Shown: piece by piece, positions 18,345-26,003 of the stretch
How the letters are laid out: each line of letters starts with the position of its first letter
Numbering within the stretch: the stretch's first letter is position 1
Source of the DNA: JBDRHL01 sp043816955
Lineage (GTDB): Bacteria; Planctomycetota; Phycisphaerae; Sedimentisphaerales; CAYZTY01
Direction of reading: 5' to 3'
NCBI GenBank assembly: GCA_043816955.1
Contig: JBDRHL010000032.1
Span: forward strand, 1 to 39,191
DNA: 39,191 nt
Translations under genes and position numbers: made by a program
Notes under the pieces: model-generated
What the model was told of the DNA's origin: nothing
Seen by the model: only the letters and a program-made list of their open reading frames with translations
The model's database searches: none

Positions 18345-20153
18345 CTACAGACAGATTGGAGGTTTGCCCTGCTGGTCCCACTTGCGCGTCTGGTAATACA
18401 GGCTCAGCATTTTTTCGTACTCATCTCGGTCGCAGACTTTCCCAGCCAGCGGGCCGCTGTGTATCGGCACAAAAGTTCTCTCCGGCGGATAGTCGTCCTC
18501 GCGATTGACTCCCAGCTTTACATTGATCGCACGCGTCATGTCGTACAGATTCCTGGATTTTTCCAGAAGCTGCTCCAGGCTGTATTTCCTGCCTACCACC
18601 GCGCTGTACAGGTCGGCATAAAAATCCTCGTGAAAGCCCAATTCAATCCATGGCAAACGGCACACGCCGAACATATCGAACAGAGAACGAATATGCTGAT
18701 GGTAAATCACCAGGTCGACCTTTTCTTTTATCCCCCATGATGCACCCGCTTCCAGCTCTTTGCCCACCGTCCATGCGCGTGTATGGTGAGCACCGATATC
18801 ACTTGTCCCGTAGGCAAGCGCCATCGAAGCAGCGCCCCGGCAGTCATACGCCGACTGCTCCAGGCCCTTTACGTGCAGCACGATCGGCTTCAACTGCGGC
18901 CAGCGCTGCAGAACACCGCGAGAACCCAGAGCAATTGTTGCCCCGACGGACTCACAACGGGCGATCTGATCAATCAGTTCCAGTATTCTTTCTTCATCCC
19001 CCCAGGTTACAGGCTTACCGTCAAGATCATCAATTGTCAGCAGGTCCTTTTCATACCCTTCAATAACAGCGGCAATAAGGTTGCCGGTCGATATCGTATC
19101 AAGACCAAGATCGTCACAAAGATAATTGCCCCGAAGCACAAAGGCGAAATTATCGATGCCCACATTGGAGCCCAGCATTGCTGCTGTTTCATATTCCGGG
19201 CCTTCAGTTACGGTGCCGGCGTATTTACCCTCTTTTACAAGATTGATGTTGCCGCAGCACATCGGACACGCAAAACAAGCCGTATTACCAATCTTATAAT
19301 TCGCTTCCATTGTAAAGCCGTTTATCTGCTCAGCCTTTTCGTAATGAGTGTCCCGGAAATTATACGCGGGCAGAAAACCCATCGTATTGGCGTAATCGAC
19401 CACGCCCATTAAGCCCTGACGATGCCAGAAATTCATCATATAGTGTGACCCAAGCTCCTTGTATGCCTGTGTCGAGATTTCGACCACCCTGGAAAGGTCC
19501 GCGACGGGCAGATCGAGATGGCCTCGAACCACTATCGCCTTTAAGTTCTTGCTGCCCATCACCGCCCCGATACCGGTTCTGCCGGCATTTCGGCTCCATT
19601 CACTCGTCACACACGCAAAACGCACCAAGTTTTCACCGGCAACACCTATCGAGGCGACCTTCACGTCATGGTCGCCGATCTTTTTACGAATGCGGCCTTC
19701 CGTCTCGAGGTTTCCCATGCCTTTCAGCTCCGGACAGGGTACTATGCTCACCGATTCGCCGTCGATAAACAAATAACTCAGCTCGTCGGCCCTGCCGCGA
19801 ATCTCCACCGCGTCATAACCTGCCTGACGAAGTTCAACACCAAAGCTGCCACCCATACTCGAATCACCAAACAGCCCCGTTGCCGGCGAAATGGATGCAA
19901 ACGAGTTCTTCCCCGAGCTTGGCATGTAAACACCCGTCAACGGCCCCGCTGCGACAACGAGAATATTTTCCGGACCAAGAGGATCGATCCTGCCGTACTT
20001 TTTCAGGTTGTCCCACAACAATTTTATGGCAAAACCTCTGCCGCCAACGTACCTTTCGGCAAATTCGTCATCAATAGCCTCAACATTGCTGTTTCGTTTC
20101 GACAGATCCACGTGCAGGATTCTTCCGAAATATCCTCCCTTATGCGTTTTCAT
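18345..20153 (-). CDS. aor: Tungsten-containing aldehyde:ferredoxin oxidoreductase
   Basis: This 602-residue enzyme oxidises aldehydes to acids and reduces ferredoxin, using a tungsten bis-pterin cofactor and one 4Fe-4S cluster. ATG 20153 is the start: GGGAGGTGA lies 5-6 bases upstream, and the frame from 20186 would bury 11 residues in the ferredoxin gene. Family signatures are RYVGGRGFA near 35, GRTGIGAVMGSKNLKAI near 191-207 (pterin region) and the cluster ligands Cys293-x2-Cys296-x3-Cys300. A later Cys in MFGVCRLPW is the likely fourth ligand. Length matches AOR/FOR enzymes. It overlaps the ferredoxin gene by 14 bases. The physiological aldehyde is unknown. Confidence 0.93.
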   Translation of the reverse strand: MKTHKGGYFGRILHVDLSKRNSNVEAIDDEFAERYVGGRGFAIKLLWDNLKKYGRIDPLGPENILVVAAGPLTGVYMPSSGKNSFASISPATGLFGDSSMGGSFGVELRQAGYDAVEIRGRADELSYLFIDGESVSIVPCPELKGMGNLETEGRIRKKIGDHDVKVASIGVAGENLVRFACVTSEWSRNAGRTGIGAVMGSKNLKAIVVRGHLDLPVADLSRVVEISTQAYKELGSHYMMNFWHRQGLMGVVDYANTMGFLPAYNFRDTHYEKAEQINGFTMEANYKIGNTACFACPMCCGNINLVKEGKYAGTVTEGPEYETAAMLGSNVGIDNFAFVLRGNYLCDDLGLDTISTGNLIAAVIEGYEKDLLTIDDLDGKPVTWGDEERILELIDQIARCESVGATIALGSRGVLQRWPQLKPIVLHVKGLEQSAYDCRGAASMALAYGTSDIGAHHTRAWTVGKELEAGASWGIKEKVDLVIYHQHIRSLFDMFGVCRLPWIELGFHEDFYADLYSAVVGRKYSLEQLLEKSRNLYDMTRAINVKLGVNREDDYPPERTFVPIHSGPLAGKVCDRDEYEKMLSLYYQTRKWDQQGKPPICL

Positions 20154-20709
20154 TTTCACCTCCCGCCTGAGCCTGCTGCGCAGCATTGTTGTCTGCGTAA
20201 TGCAGCCTCTTGCGTTCGCCTTTTTCCATGTATTCGATCTCTTTCATGTGAGCATACGACAAAACGTTACTCAGCCGGTGCGCCTGACCGAAAACATGCT
20301 CGGGGATAAACACAATAGCACCTGTCGGACACATCTTAGCACACTGAGGCTGACCGTTGTCTTCGCACAGGTCACATTTCAAAGGCACATCAATATCTGA
20401 ATGAACATACATCGCCCCGAAAGGACACGCATCGACACATGCATGACAGCCTACACAGTCATCCGGATTAATCCTGACAACACCATTTTTTCTGTAGATC
20501 GCATCAGATGGACATGCGCTCATGCACTTTGCATCCCGGCATTGATTGCAGACAACCGGCATTCTCACCACCGGGTGCGGATACACGGTGGCAACCCGCA
20601 CGCGGGCCTTTTTCGGGTTATTCACTCGTTGGCGATGAACCGCGCAGGCTATCTCGCAGATCCTGCAGCCGGAGCATTTTTCCGGCACAACTGCCAACTT
20701 CTGCCTCAT
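20140..20709 (-). CDS. Four-cluster 4Fe-4S ferredoxin, AOR partner subunit
   Basis: The 189-residue protein holds four 4Fe-4S motifs: Cys12/15/18/22, Cys54/57/62/66, Cys85/88/91/95 and Cys112/115/123/127. This is the HycB/DmsB-type arrangement. It lacks a signal peptide and so should be cytoplasmic. A ferredoxin of this kind directly before an AOR gene is the arrangement of AorA with AorB and of YdhY with YdhV, where it passes electrons from the tungsten enzyme to a flavoprotein. It is the first gene of the long minus-strand operon, and its 3' end overlaps the AOR start. The start ATG is preceded by GGAAGGAG at a normal distance. Confidence 0.9.
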   Translation of the reverse strand: MRQKLAVVPEKCSGCRICEIACAVHRQRVNNPKKARVRVATVYPHPVVRMPVVCNQCRDAKCMSACPSDAIYRKNGVVRINPDDCVGCHACVDACPFGAMYVHSDIDVPLKCDLCEDNGQPQCAKMCPTGAIVFIPEHVFGQAHRLSNVLSYAHMKEIEYMEKGERKRLHYADNNAAQQAQAGGENENA

Positions 20710-20907
20710 TGCGGTATTCTCCTTCCAATTTCGCTACAAACTTTCAATAATACCAAAATCAAAATCACAATAAAAGGGCACTTCGAGAAATATTTGTCTT
20801 ATGACCACCGACAATATCCCCACAAAGGGGCATTTTACCGTTTGTAAACAAGCTCTTTTTTCTCACCATTATTTTCTCGAAAACAACTCCTAAGTCCTTA
20901 AATTAAC
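20710..20907 (-). other. AT-rich leader region of the AOR operon
   Basis: This stretch must contain the promoter and 5' leader of the minus-strand operon. I see no near-consensus -35/-10 pair on the minus strand and no recognisable molybdenum/tungsten-cofactor riboswitch. A short CCCC...GGGG inverted pair around CCCCACAAAGGGG (20819-20831) is the only clear small structure. Confidence 0.35.
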
Positions 20908-20936
20908 TTGACTTATATATATTTGCAAACTATAAT
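20908..20936 (+). promoter_or_regulatory. Near-consensus sigma70 promoter, plus strand
   Basis: TTGACT (20908-20913) and TATAAT (20931-20936) are separated by exactly 17 bases, the best promoter match I noticed in the window. It points away from the AOR operon and into the 3' end of the C45-hydrolase gene, with no convincing protein gene downstream. The predicted start site is near 20943. Confidence 0.62.
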
Positions 20937-20942
20937 AATTAG

Positions 20943-21120
20943 TGTCCTTATGATAGAAAGTTCAGTTGTCCGAAGCGAAACAAGAGTAATGTTGTCGGCA
21001 AGACCGGCAAGGAGTACGTGGATGGAAGGCGCTTGGAGAAAAATTTCAACCTTCGGAGTAGTTCTTATGGCCAGGGTAAACTTGACCGACCTACTTGAAT
21101 TTGTAAGAAACTGGCTTTTT
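20943..21120 (+). ncRNA. Candidate small RNA of about 180 nucleotides
   Basis: A transcript from the promoter at 20908-20936 would run about 178 bases and end at CTGGC followed by five T (21111-21120). That CTGGC can pair with GCCAG at 21070-21074. A second helix pairs 20994-21002 with 21081-21090 (nine pairs and a bulged A). The two helices interlock, so they would form a pseudoknot or alternative folds. The 3' end just overlaps the stop of the convergent hydrolase gene. A 59-residue frame (20950-21129) also crosses the region but has no ribosome binding site. The RNA family is not recognised; its length is similar to 6S RNA, but that is not evidence of identity. Confidence 0.35.
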
Positions 21121-22216
21121 ATAAACTGAATTGCTGATATTCATTGCAACAGGGCCAGCCGTTGCTTATCTCCGCCTGCCGCTGACGCGGGTAATAAACA
21201 AATCCCATCCTGCTGTAACCCAATCCATACTCTTCTTCACCATGCCTGCAAAGCCTTCCTATGCCTTCATGGCTTCTAAACAATTTTTTCAACCAGCTTA
21301 CGGTAGGTTTTTGACTATTCAGCGCAGCGTATGAAGAGCGTATATTCTCTGCACGCTTATAAATATTAGGATGCTCTATCCCTCCCTCTGTACGCCATTT
21401 CTCCAGTTTTTCATCGAGAGAAAAATTGGTTGTAAAATTTAAGTCCGGCTCACATTGCCTCGCCAGAACGTAAGGTCCGGTTTTGTCTACCACAGCCATA
21501 TTGCCTTGAGCATCAATAAAGTTCATCTGGTATCCGCCGCTTTCCGGAAGTACAGAAGGAAGCGATTTTATAAATTCCACCGCTTCAGCAACCCCGGCAC
21601 AGTTGTGAAGAACGAGCTTGGGTATAAAGTGAACCGGAATCCCCGGTGCAAATGGTTTGCGGGCGACTCTTGCGGTCGAAGCCAGGTTGCTGGAGCCTAC
21701 AGCAAGACCTTTCTCGTTAACACCGGTACTTGAACACCACATCGAACACATCGCTTCGCCAAGTATAGCGTAACCATTTTTCGGATATGTTTTTGTGACA
21801 TAGTAAATATCTTCTCTGCCGATATCAAGGTTCTGGCCTAACACAGGTCCGGCATCACTATCGCGAACAGCAGCAGTGGTGCAGAACAATCCCTTGCCGC
21901 TCCAAAGCACCGCATAGTGGTTCATAAGCCACACCTTTTCTTCCTCGACCCCGCTGCCTGCAGCAATCCCGTCAAGCCGTTCGACAATGCCAGGATTCAC
22001 CTTTTCAAGATTTTTGCGAAGCCATTCATAAGATGCCTGATATTTGCATTCCGGCGTACCAAACTGACCTGCCATTCTCGGAAGCATAAAATTTTCCCAC
22101 AGATCAGCTATATCCGCCGACGTGGCGCTACCGATTTGTCTTCCGATTTCATAATCGCTTCCCCTCACCGACAAGCAGAAAAAAGGATCGCCTTCTTTAC
22201 TTATAACTTTTTCCAT
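21119..22216 (-). CDS. C45-like Ntn hydrolase (acyl-CoA:6-APA acyltransferase-like)
   Basis: The 365-residue protein resembles the C45/AAT group of N-terminal-nucleophile amidohydrolases. The probable nucleophile is Cys112 in LFCTTAAV, which would be exposed by self-cleavage before it, followed by the typical GPVLGQNLDI segment. The region around MCSMWCSSTGVNEKGLAVGSSNL matches the second family block. No signal peptide is seen. Members cleave amide bonds in varied small substrates, and the substrate cannot be predicted here. It is the last gene of the cluster led by the GntR/LacI-type regulator, 52 bases after the SGNH gene, with AAGGA before its ATG. Confidence 0.78.
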   Translation of the reverse strand: MEKVISKEGDPFFCLSVRGSDYEIGRQIGSATSADIADLWENFMLPRMAGQFGTPECKYQASYEWLRKNLEKVNPGIVERLDGIAAGSGVEEEKVWLMNHYAVLWSGKGLFCTTAAVRDSDAGPVLGQNLDIGREDIYYVTKTYPKNGYAILGEAMCSMWCSSTGVNEKGLAVGSSNLASTARVARKPFAPGIPVHFIPKLVLHNCAGVAEAVEFIKSLPSVLPESGGYQMNFIDAQGNMAVVDKTGPYVLARQCEPDLNFTTNFSLDEKLEKWRTEGGIEHPNIYKRAENIRSSYAALNSQKPTVSWLKKLFRSHEGIGRLCRHGEEEYGLGYSRMGFVYYPRQRQAEISNGWPCCNEYQQFSL

Positions 22217-22268
22217 AACATTTCCTTAGCAAGATAAACGAGTGGTTGTACACATTCGTCATAGCCTG

Positions 22269-23561
22269 TCAATCCTGGTTCACGCGTTCCAGAACGTATC
22301 TGCGAACTTTAGGCTTGCTTAATTCCTTTCTGGTTCTTTGTGCAGTTTCAATAGCCTCACCGGCTTTTTTCAGTTCCTTTTTGTCATTGGTATCATATGC
22401 CGCGTCGCTGCCGACCCAGCCTATATTCTTGCACAAAACCTTCCTCCATTTATAATACCTGGCTTCATGAAGCTTTTTTGTCGCCTCTGATACTTCTTTC
22501 GAGTGCATCATTTCAGGCAGGAAAACGCGCCGGCACAGATTGGTTCCTTCCTGCCATGCGTTTGCATCAAGAGTAACAATATGTCTGTCATCAACAACGA
22601 GCTTGTAATTGCCAGGCTTTAAGTTCTGAATCCTGAGCACATTTCGGTTGAATCGGTCGGTCAGATCCAGCATTTCCCCTACAGGTTCGGTTTGTTCATA
22701 GGCAGGCATCGGAAGTGCCGTGTCAAGCCGGTTAAAGCTCATCTGTTTGCCATCAAAGCTCAAATCCGATATCTTCGTGCTGCGCACCTCAGTTGCCTGC
22801 ACAGCCTTTGCGTCGATCACAACGTACGCAACTTCCGAAGGAGCGTTAAGCCCTTGAAGTATAAACGCCGCCATCGCCAACTGGCCGGGCCCGTATGGAT
22901 GCACCGCATCACCTGCTCTTGACATCCTGAATTCAGCGCCGTGACGTGCACGACCTATCGCGAGGAGTATGCTATATGAATTATTCAAATCGATGTAAGT
23001 GCACTGGTTCACCTTCGCTGCCGCCAGCATCCCCAGGGAAAACTCCCGCAGGACTTCCGGATAATAGGACATTTCATAAACCTTTTGATCTCCCGAATGC
23101 AGCAAATTCTGCTGCTGTGCAAGGTCGTAGGTCGGCGGAGAAACGAAAACCACACGGGAGCCTATGGCCTTTAAGTCTTTTGCCATGCGGTCGAGGTAAT
23201 AAACATATTCCTCAAACCTGGCTTTATCAAACGGGACATACCAGGCATCATTCATTCCCAGGCAGATAATCACAACGGTCGGCTTGAGAGACAGACAATC
23301 TCTTTGAAACCTGCCGTAGTAATGTGCCATATCTCCTCCCCAGCCGCGATTCCAGACCTGGACGTCCCAATTTGGATGCCGTGTAACAATGAAATCCTCT
23401 ATAATCTGCGGATATAACTGATTATCCGTGATGCTGTCACCGTAGATCACCACACGGTCGCCATCATGAATCAAAAAATCATCAGCAGCTACGGCACTAT
23501 CAACAAATAAAGCCGCAACAAACACGAAACAATACCCTATACATAAAACGTTCTTTTTCAT
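22269..23561 (-). CDS. Secreted SGNH/GDSL-family hydrolase
   Basis: This 430-residue esterase-type enzyme has an N-terminal signal peptide ending near AVAA-DD (about 26). The family blocks are present: GDSIT with the nucleophile Ser43, NRGWGGD (Gly block), CLGMNDAW (Asn block) and DAVHPYGPGQ with the catalytic Asp and His. About 170 further residues follow the SGNH domain, including a small beta-rich part. Such enzymes in planctomycetes often remove acetyl groups from polysaccharides. The regulator upstream has a sugar-sensor-like domain, which fits but does not prove a carbohydrate substrate. GGAG stands 6 bases before the ATG. Confidence 0.85.
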   Translation of the reverse strand: MKKNVLCIGYCFVFVAALFVDSAVAADDFLIHDGDRVVIYGDSITDNQLYPQIIEDFIVTRHPNWDVQVWNRGWGGDMAHYYGRFQRDCLSLKPTVVIICLGMNDAWYVPFDKARFEEYVYYLDRMAKDLKAIGSRVVFVSPPTYDLAQQQNLLHSGDQKVYEMSYYPEVLREFSLGMLAAAKVNQCTYIDLNNSYSILLAIGRARHGAEFRMSRAGDAVHPYGPGQLAMAAFILQGLNAPSEVAYVVIDAKAVQATEVRSTKISDLSFDGKQMSFNRLDTALPMPAYEQTEPVGEMLDLTDRFNRNVLRIQNLKPGNYKLVVDDRHIVTLDANAWQEGTNLCRRVFLPEMMHSKEVSEATKKLHEARYYKWRKVLCKNIGWVGSDAAYDTNDKKELKKAGEAIETAQRTRKELSKPKVRRYVLERVNQD

Positions 23562-23580
23562 CTTTCACTCCATGGATAAT

Positions 23581-24291
23581 TTATTTAGTCTTTGGCAAAA
23601 TCAACGCCGCGGACCAGTCCTGAAAACTGGTCATAGTAAATGCCGTTGGGTCCCACCAGCAAGGATTTGTGTACGCGACGGTTGACATGCCGAGGTCCGT
23701 CTGACGCTTCAATTCTTCACCCGGATAAGGGCCGAACGATATCGAAAAGTGCTGCATCGACCATTGCGACGACGGGTATGTACCGCTGCTGACGCTAGAA
23801 TCACCCTGTTTGAATATGCCACGTTGCGAGCCCCATGCGTAAAGAAAATCGTTCTCGCCGCTGTAACCAAGCTTCGGCAGAACCGGGCAGCGAACCTGCG
23901 ATACGCCTGCCCGCGGCAGCTTGGCGTCAACCGCGCTTCGCCATCTGGTCCTGCTGTTATCGGCATTGAACACTATTGTTATCTCGGCATTAAGCTCTCC
24001 CGGCATCTGGCGCACCTTGAGTTCACTTTTTTTCTGTTTTGTGATCTTGTCCCCTTCAAACGTATGAATATCCACGAATTTGCCGTCCTGATGAACATAA
24101 GTCCGCATCCCGTTCGGATCATGAAACTCTGTCGCCCCTGCCGACATCAAACAGAACATCCAGTAATCTTCGCTGCTCCAGTCAATCTCAAATGGATTCC
24201 TGATGAATACCTGCACATCGACTGTATCTTCGCCTTTGTGCACCTCGCCCCCAAAATCACACCGAAGCTGATGCTTGCGGTCCTCAGACAC
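23581..24291 (-). CDS. Unknown beta-rich protein
   Basis: I do not recognise this 236-residue protein. It is rich in aromatic residues and predicted strands, with tryptophans in EIDWSSEDYWMFC, TRWRSAVD, CWWDPTAF and FQDWSAAL. This resembles the sugar-binding or family-specific beta-sandwich proteins encoded near planctomycete hydrolases. No signal peptide is seen. The start is doubtful: the GTG at 24291 directly follows AAAGGAG with no spacer, and an in-frame stop lies 12 bases upstream. Either an internal start is used or the gene is a 5'-truncated remnant. It lies between the regulator and the SGNH hydrolase. Confidence 0.6.
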   Translation of the reverse strand: MSEDRKHQLRCDFGGEVHKGEDTVDVQVFIRNPFEIDWSSEDYWMFCLMSAGATEFHDPNGMRTYVHQDGKFVDIHTFEGDKITKQKKSELKVRQMPGELNAEITIVFNADNSRTRWRSAVDAKLPRAGVSQVRCPVLPKLGYSGENDFLYAWGSQRGIFKQGDSSVSSGTYPSSQWSMQHFSISFGPYPGEELKRQTDLGMSTVAYTNPCWWDPTAFTMTSFQDWSAALILPKTK

Positions 24292-24320
24292 CTCCTTTCT
24301 TCAAACATTTTATTCAAAAC

Positions 24321-25445
24321 TCATACCCATTTAAACCTCAAAGGTTTGACTCGGTCTGCCACACGCTCAACTTCCAGCTTGAATAACCGGCCTTCAATCC
24401 GGCCCTCCTTGTTGCCGTATCGGATAAGCTGCCTGACCGCTTCCTGAACCACCATATCGGGCACAACATCACAGAACATCATCTCGTCTCTGCTGAGCGG
24501 CCAGGCCGAATGATAGCGCCCGATGCCCACAAACAAAACATCCTCCTGGGCGATACCCTCCCGTCTCATATGACGCAATATTTCTCTAAGGTGGCCGCCC
24601 GTACCCACTATCACACAATGCTTACTGCTGCCGTTTTGAACCATCTGCCCGATAACATGTCCGCATTCGGAAGCATGACATATATTGGCGAGCAACATTT
24701 GCGGTTCTGCGCCACATTCAAAAATGCCCCGCTTGTAACCACAATATAACTCTTCCATATAACAATTAGAACCTTGACCGTGTCTAACCTCATCCATTAC
24801 ATACCATACCGGCCCATGATCTAACTCAAGCAGTGATTGTGTGATCTTATATGTCATACCTTCAATGTCGTGATCAACCACGGCAACTCCGTAGTCACAG
24901 TGGCTGCCTATAACTATCATAGTAACGTCACATGCGAGCAGTTGTTCCATAATCTCATCACTAAGATTACCGTCGACTATCGCGCCGCGAACAGTCCGAT
25001 CACGAAGCGCGAGGGGTATATTCCCTTTGACAAGCTCTTTGTGGTTTGCTCCACAGAAAGTTATGTGATAACCGCTTTTTTCTGCTTCGCTCGATGCCAC
25101 ACGAAGCGAACGAACTGTCCATGAATCATCAACCTCTGTCTCCGGCGTCCCATCAACCATTACTATGGCGATATCTTTGCGAAGCACCATCCGCTTTGTC
25201 TCGCTGACCTTTTTCCAGTCTGCCACAAACGTACCCTTGCCCGCCGTCCGCGTTAAGTACCCCTCATGCTCAAGATTCTCTATTGCCTTGCGAACCGTGA
25301 ATCTGCTGACATTGTATTTGTTGGAAATGAAATGCTCGGTGGGAACCTGCTGGCCCACACTAACACGGCCATCTTCAATCATCGACAGAAGTTCTGTCTC
25401 AATCACTCGATACTTCGGCTTTTGTCTTGGTGTTTTGTTTTCCAC
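24321..25445 (-). CDS. GntR-type transcription regulator with LacI-like effector domain (AraR-like architecture)
   Basis: I prefer the GTG at 25445, which has AAGGAGA six bases upstream, over the ATG at 25484, which has no ribosome site. The 374-residue product has an N-terminal GntR winged helix (about 15-75, with VPTEHFISNKYNVSRFTVRKAIENLEHEGYL split across its helices and GKGTFV in the wing). A periplasmic-binding-protein-like sensor of about 280 residues follows, related to LacI regulators. This is the architecture of Bacillus AraR, which releases DNA when it binds a sugar. It heads the cluster with the unknown protein, SGNH hydrolase and C45 hydrolase. The palindrome at 25698-25715, about 250 bases upstream, is a candidate operator. 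Confidence 0.87.
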   Translation of the reverse strand: MENKTPRQKPKYRVIETELLSMIEDGRVSVGQQVPTEHFISNKYNVSRFTVRKAIENLEHEGYLTRTAGKGTFVADWKKVSETKRMVLRKDIAIVMVDGTPETEVDDSWTVRSLRVASSEAEKSGYHITFCGANHKELVKGNIPLALRDRTVRGAIVDGNLSDEIMEQLLACDVTMIVIGSHCDYGVAVVDHDIEGMTYKITQSLLELDHGPVWYVMDEVRHGQGSNCYMEELYCGYKRGIFECGAEPQMLLANICHASECGHVIGQMVQNGSSKHCVIVGTGGHLREILRHMRREGIAQEDVLFVGIGRYHSAWPLSRDEMMFCDVVPDMVVQEAVRQLIRYGNKEGRIEGRLFKLEVERVADRVKPLRFKWV

Positions 25446-25680
25446 AGCTATCTCCTTATACCCCAAATACTGAAGAGCCTGCATAACACGAAAATCCCAA
25501 GCCGACCGTTAGCTTAGTATACATTACTGCTATCAGCTTTGTCCAGACAATTTCCCCTTTTTTCAGATTTTCCTCAATAAATTTTGCTGCCCCAAAATCA
25601 CGTTTAATTCCCCAAAAAGGCGGATTATAAGTCTAAATACGACCCCGCATATCCCCTATTGTGAGCATTCTGGTACATCT

Positions 25681-25731
25681 TCAGGAGCAAACCCTGTCTA
25701 ATGTACGTACATTAGGTCTTGTGTCTCCTGA
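25681..25731. repeat. Imperfect 51-bp inverted repeat centred on the palindrome
   Basis: TCAGGAG at the left edge and CTCCTGA at the right edge extend the symmetry of the central 18-bp palindrome, with mismatched arms between. On RNA this could fold into a long hairpin. No T-run follows on either strand, so it does not look like an intrinsic terminator. Confidence 0.6.
25698..25715. promoter_or_regulatory. 18-bp perfect palindrome, candidate operator of the GntR/LacI-type regulator
   Basis: CTAATGTACGTACATTAG is a perfect palindrome with the GTACGTAC core. The known AraR operator of Bacillus subtilis (ATTTGTACGTACAAAT) has the same core and length class, and the regulator gene beginning about 250 bases away has AraR architecture. 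Binding is inferred. Confidence 0.55.
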
Positions 25732-25965
25732 CAAAAACTTCTACAAAATCATCCCAAGCAACTACGAACAGCCTCCTCACAGCAAGAATCTGTGCGAAAA
25801 AGAACGTGGGTAAAATCAGGGTAACACACAGGTGATAACCCTCCAAACCGGGGCTCCGAACGACTCACCTGGGTCCTTCGATGTTCTATGGTGCCCGTTA
25901 ACTTTGTTGCATGAGGGAAAAAGAATTTGACATCCCGATATTTTTCATGCAACATATGGTTCTAT
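25732..25965. other. Non-coding spacer with a stem-loop-rich segment
   Basis: No convincing gene lies here. CAGGTGA (25829-25835) pairs perfectly with TCACCTG (25865-25871), enclosing a C-rich/G-rich inner pair, which suggests a structured RNA or a mobile-element remnant. A perfect TTGACA is present at 25927-25932, but the TATAAT at 25966-25971 is 33 bases away and so not its partner. That TATAAT probably serves the zinc-ribbon gene with a poor -35. Confidence 0.35.
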
Positions 25966-26003
25966 TATAATCTGTTTTATTGGTCAAATTGAAAGGATTT
26001 GCG

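Noticed and set aside
20710..21118. Molybdenum/tungsten cofactor riboswitch ahead of the AOR operon
   Set aside because: I looked for the conserved motif blocks on both strands and did not find them.
20950..21129. Small protein of 59 residues on the plus strand
   Set aside because: It has no ribosome binding site and no recognisable domain, and it overlaps the 3' end of the opposite gene. A non-coding transcript fits the terminator-like end better.
25681..25731. Intrinsic terminator
   Set aside because: The symmetry is strong but no T-run follows on either strand, and the centre matches an AraR-type operator.
25749..25955. 68-residue minus-strand frame
   Set aside because: It crosses the stem-loop-rich segment, lacks a ribosome site and shows no domain; probably a frame over structured non-coding DNA.
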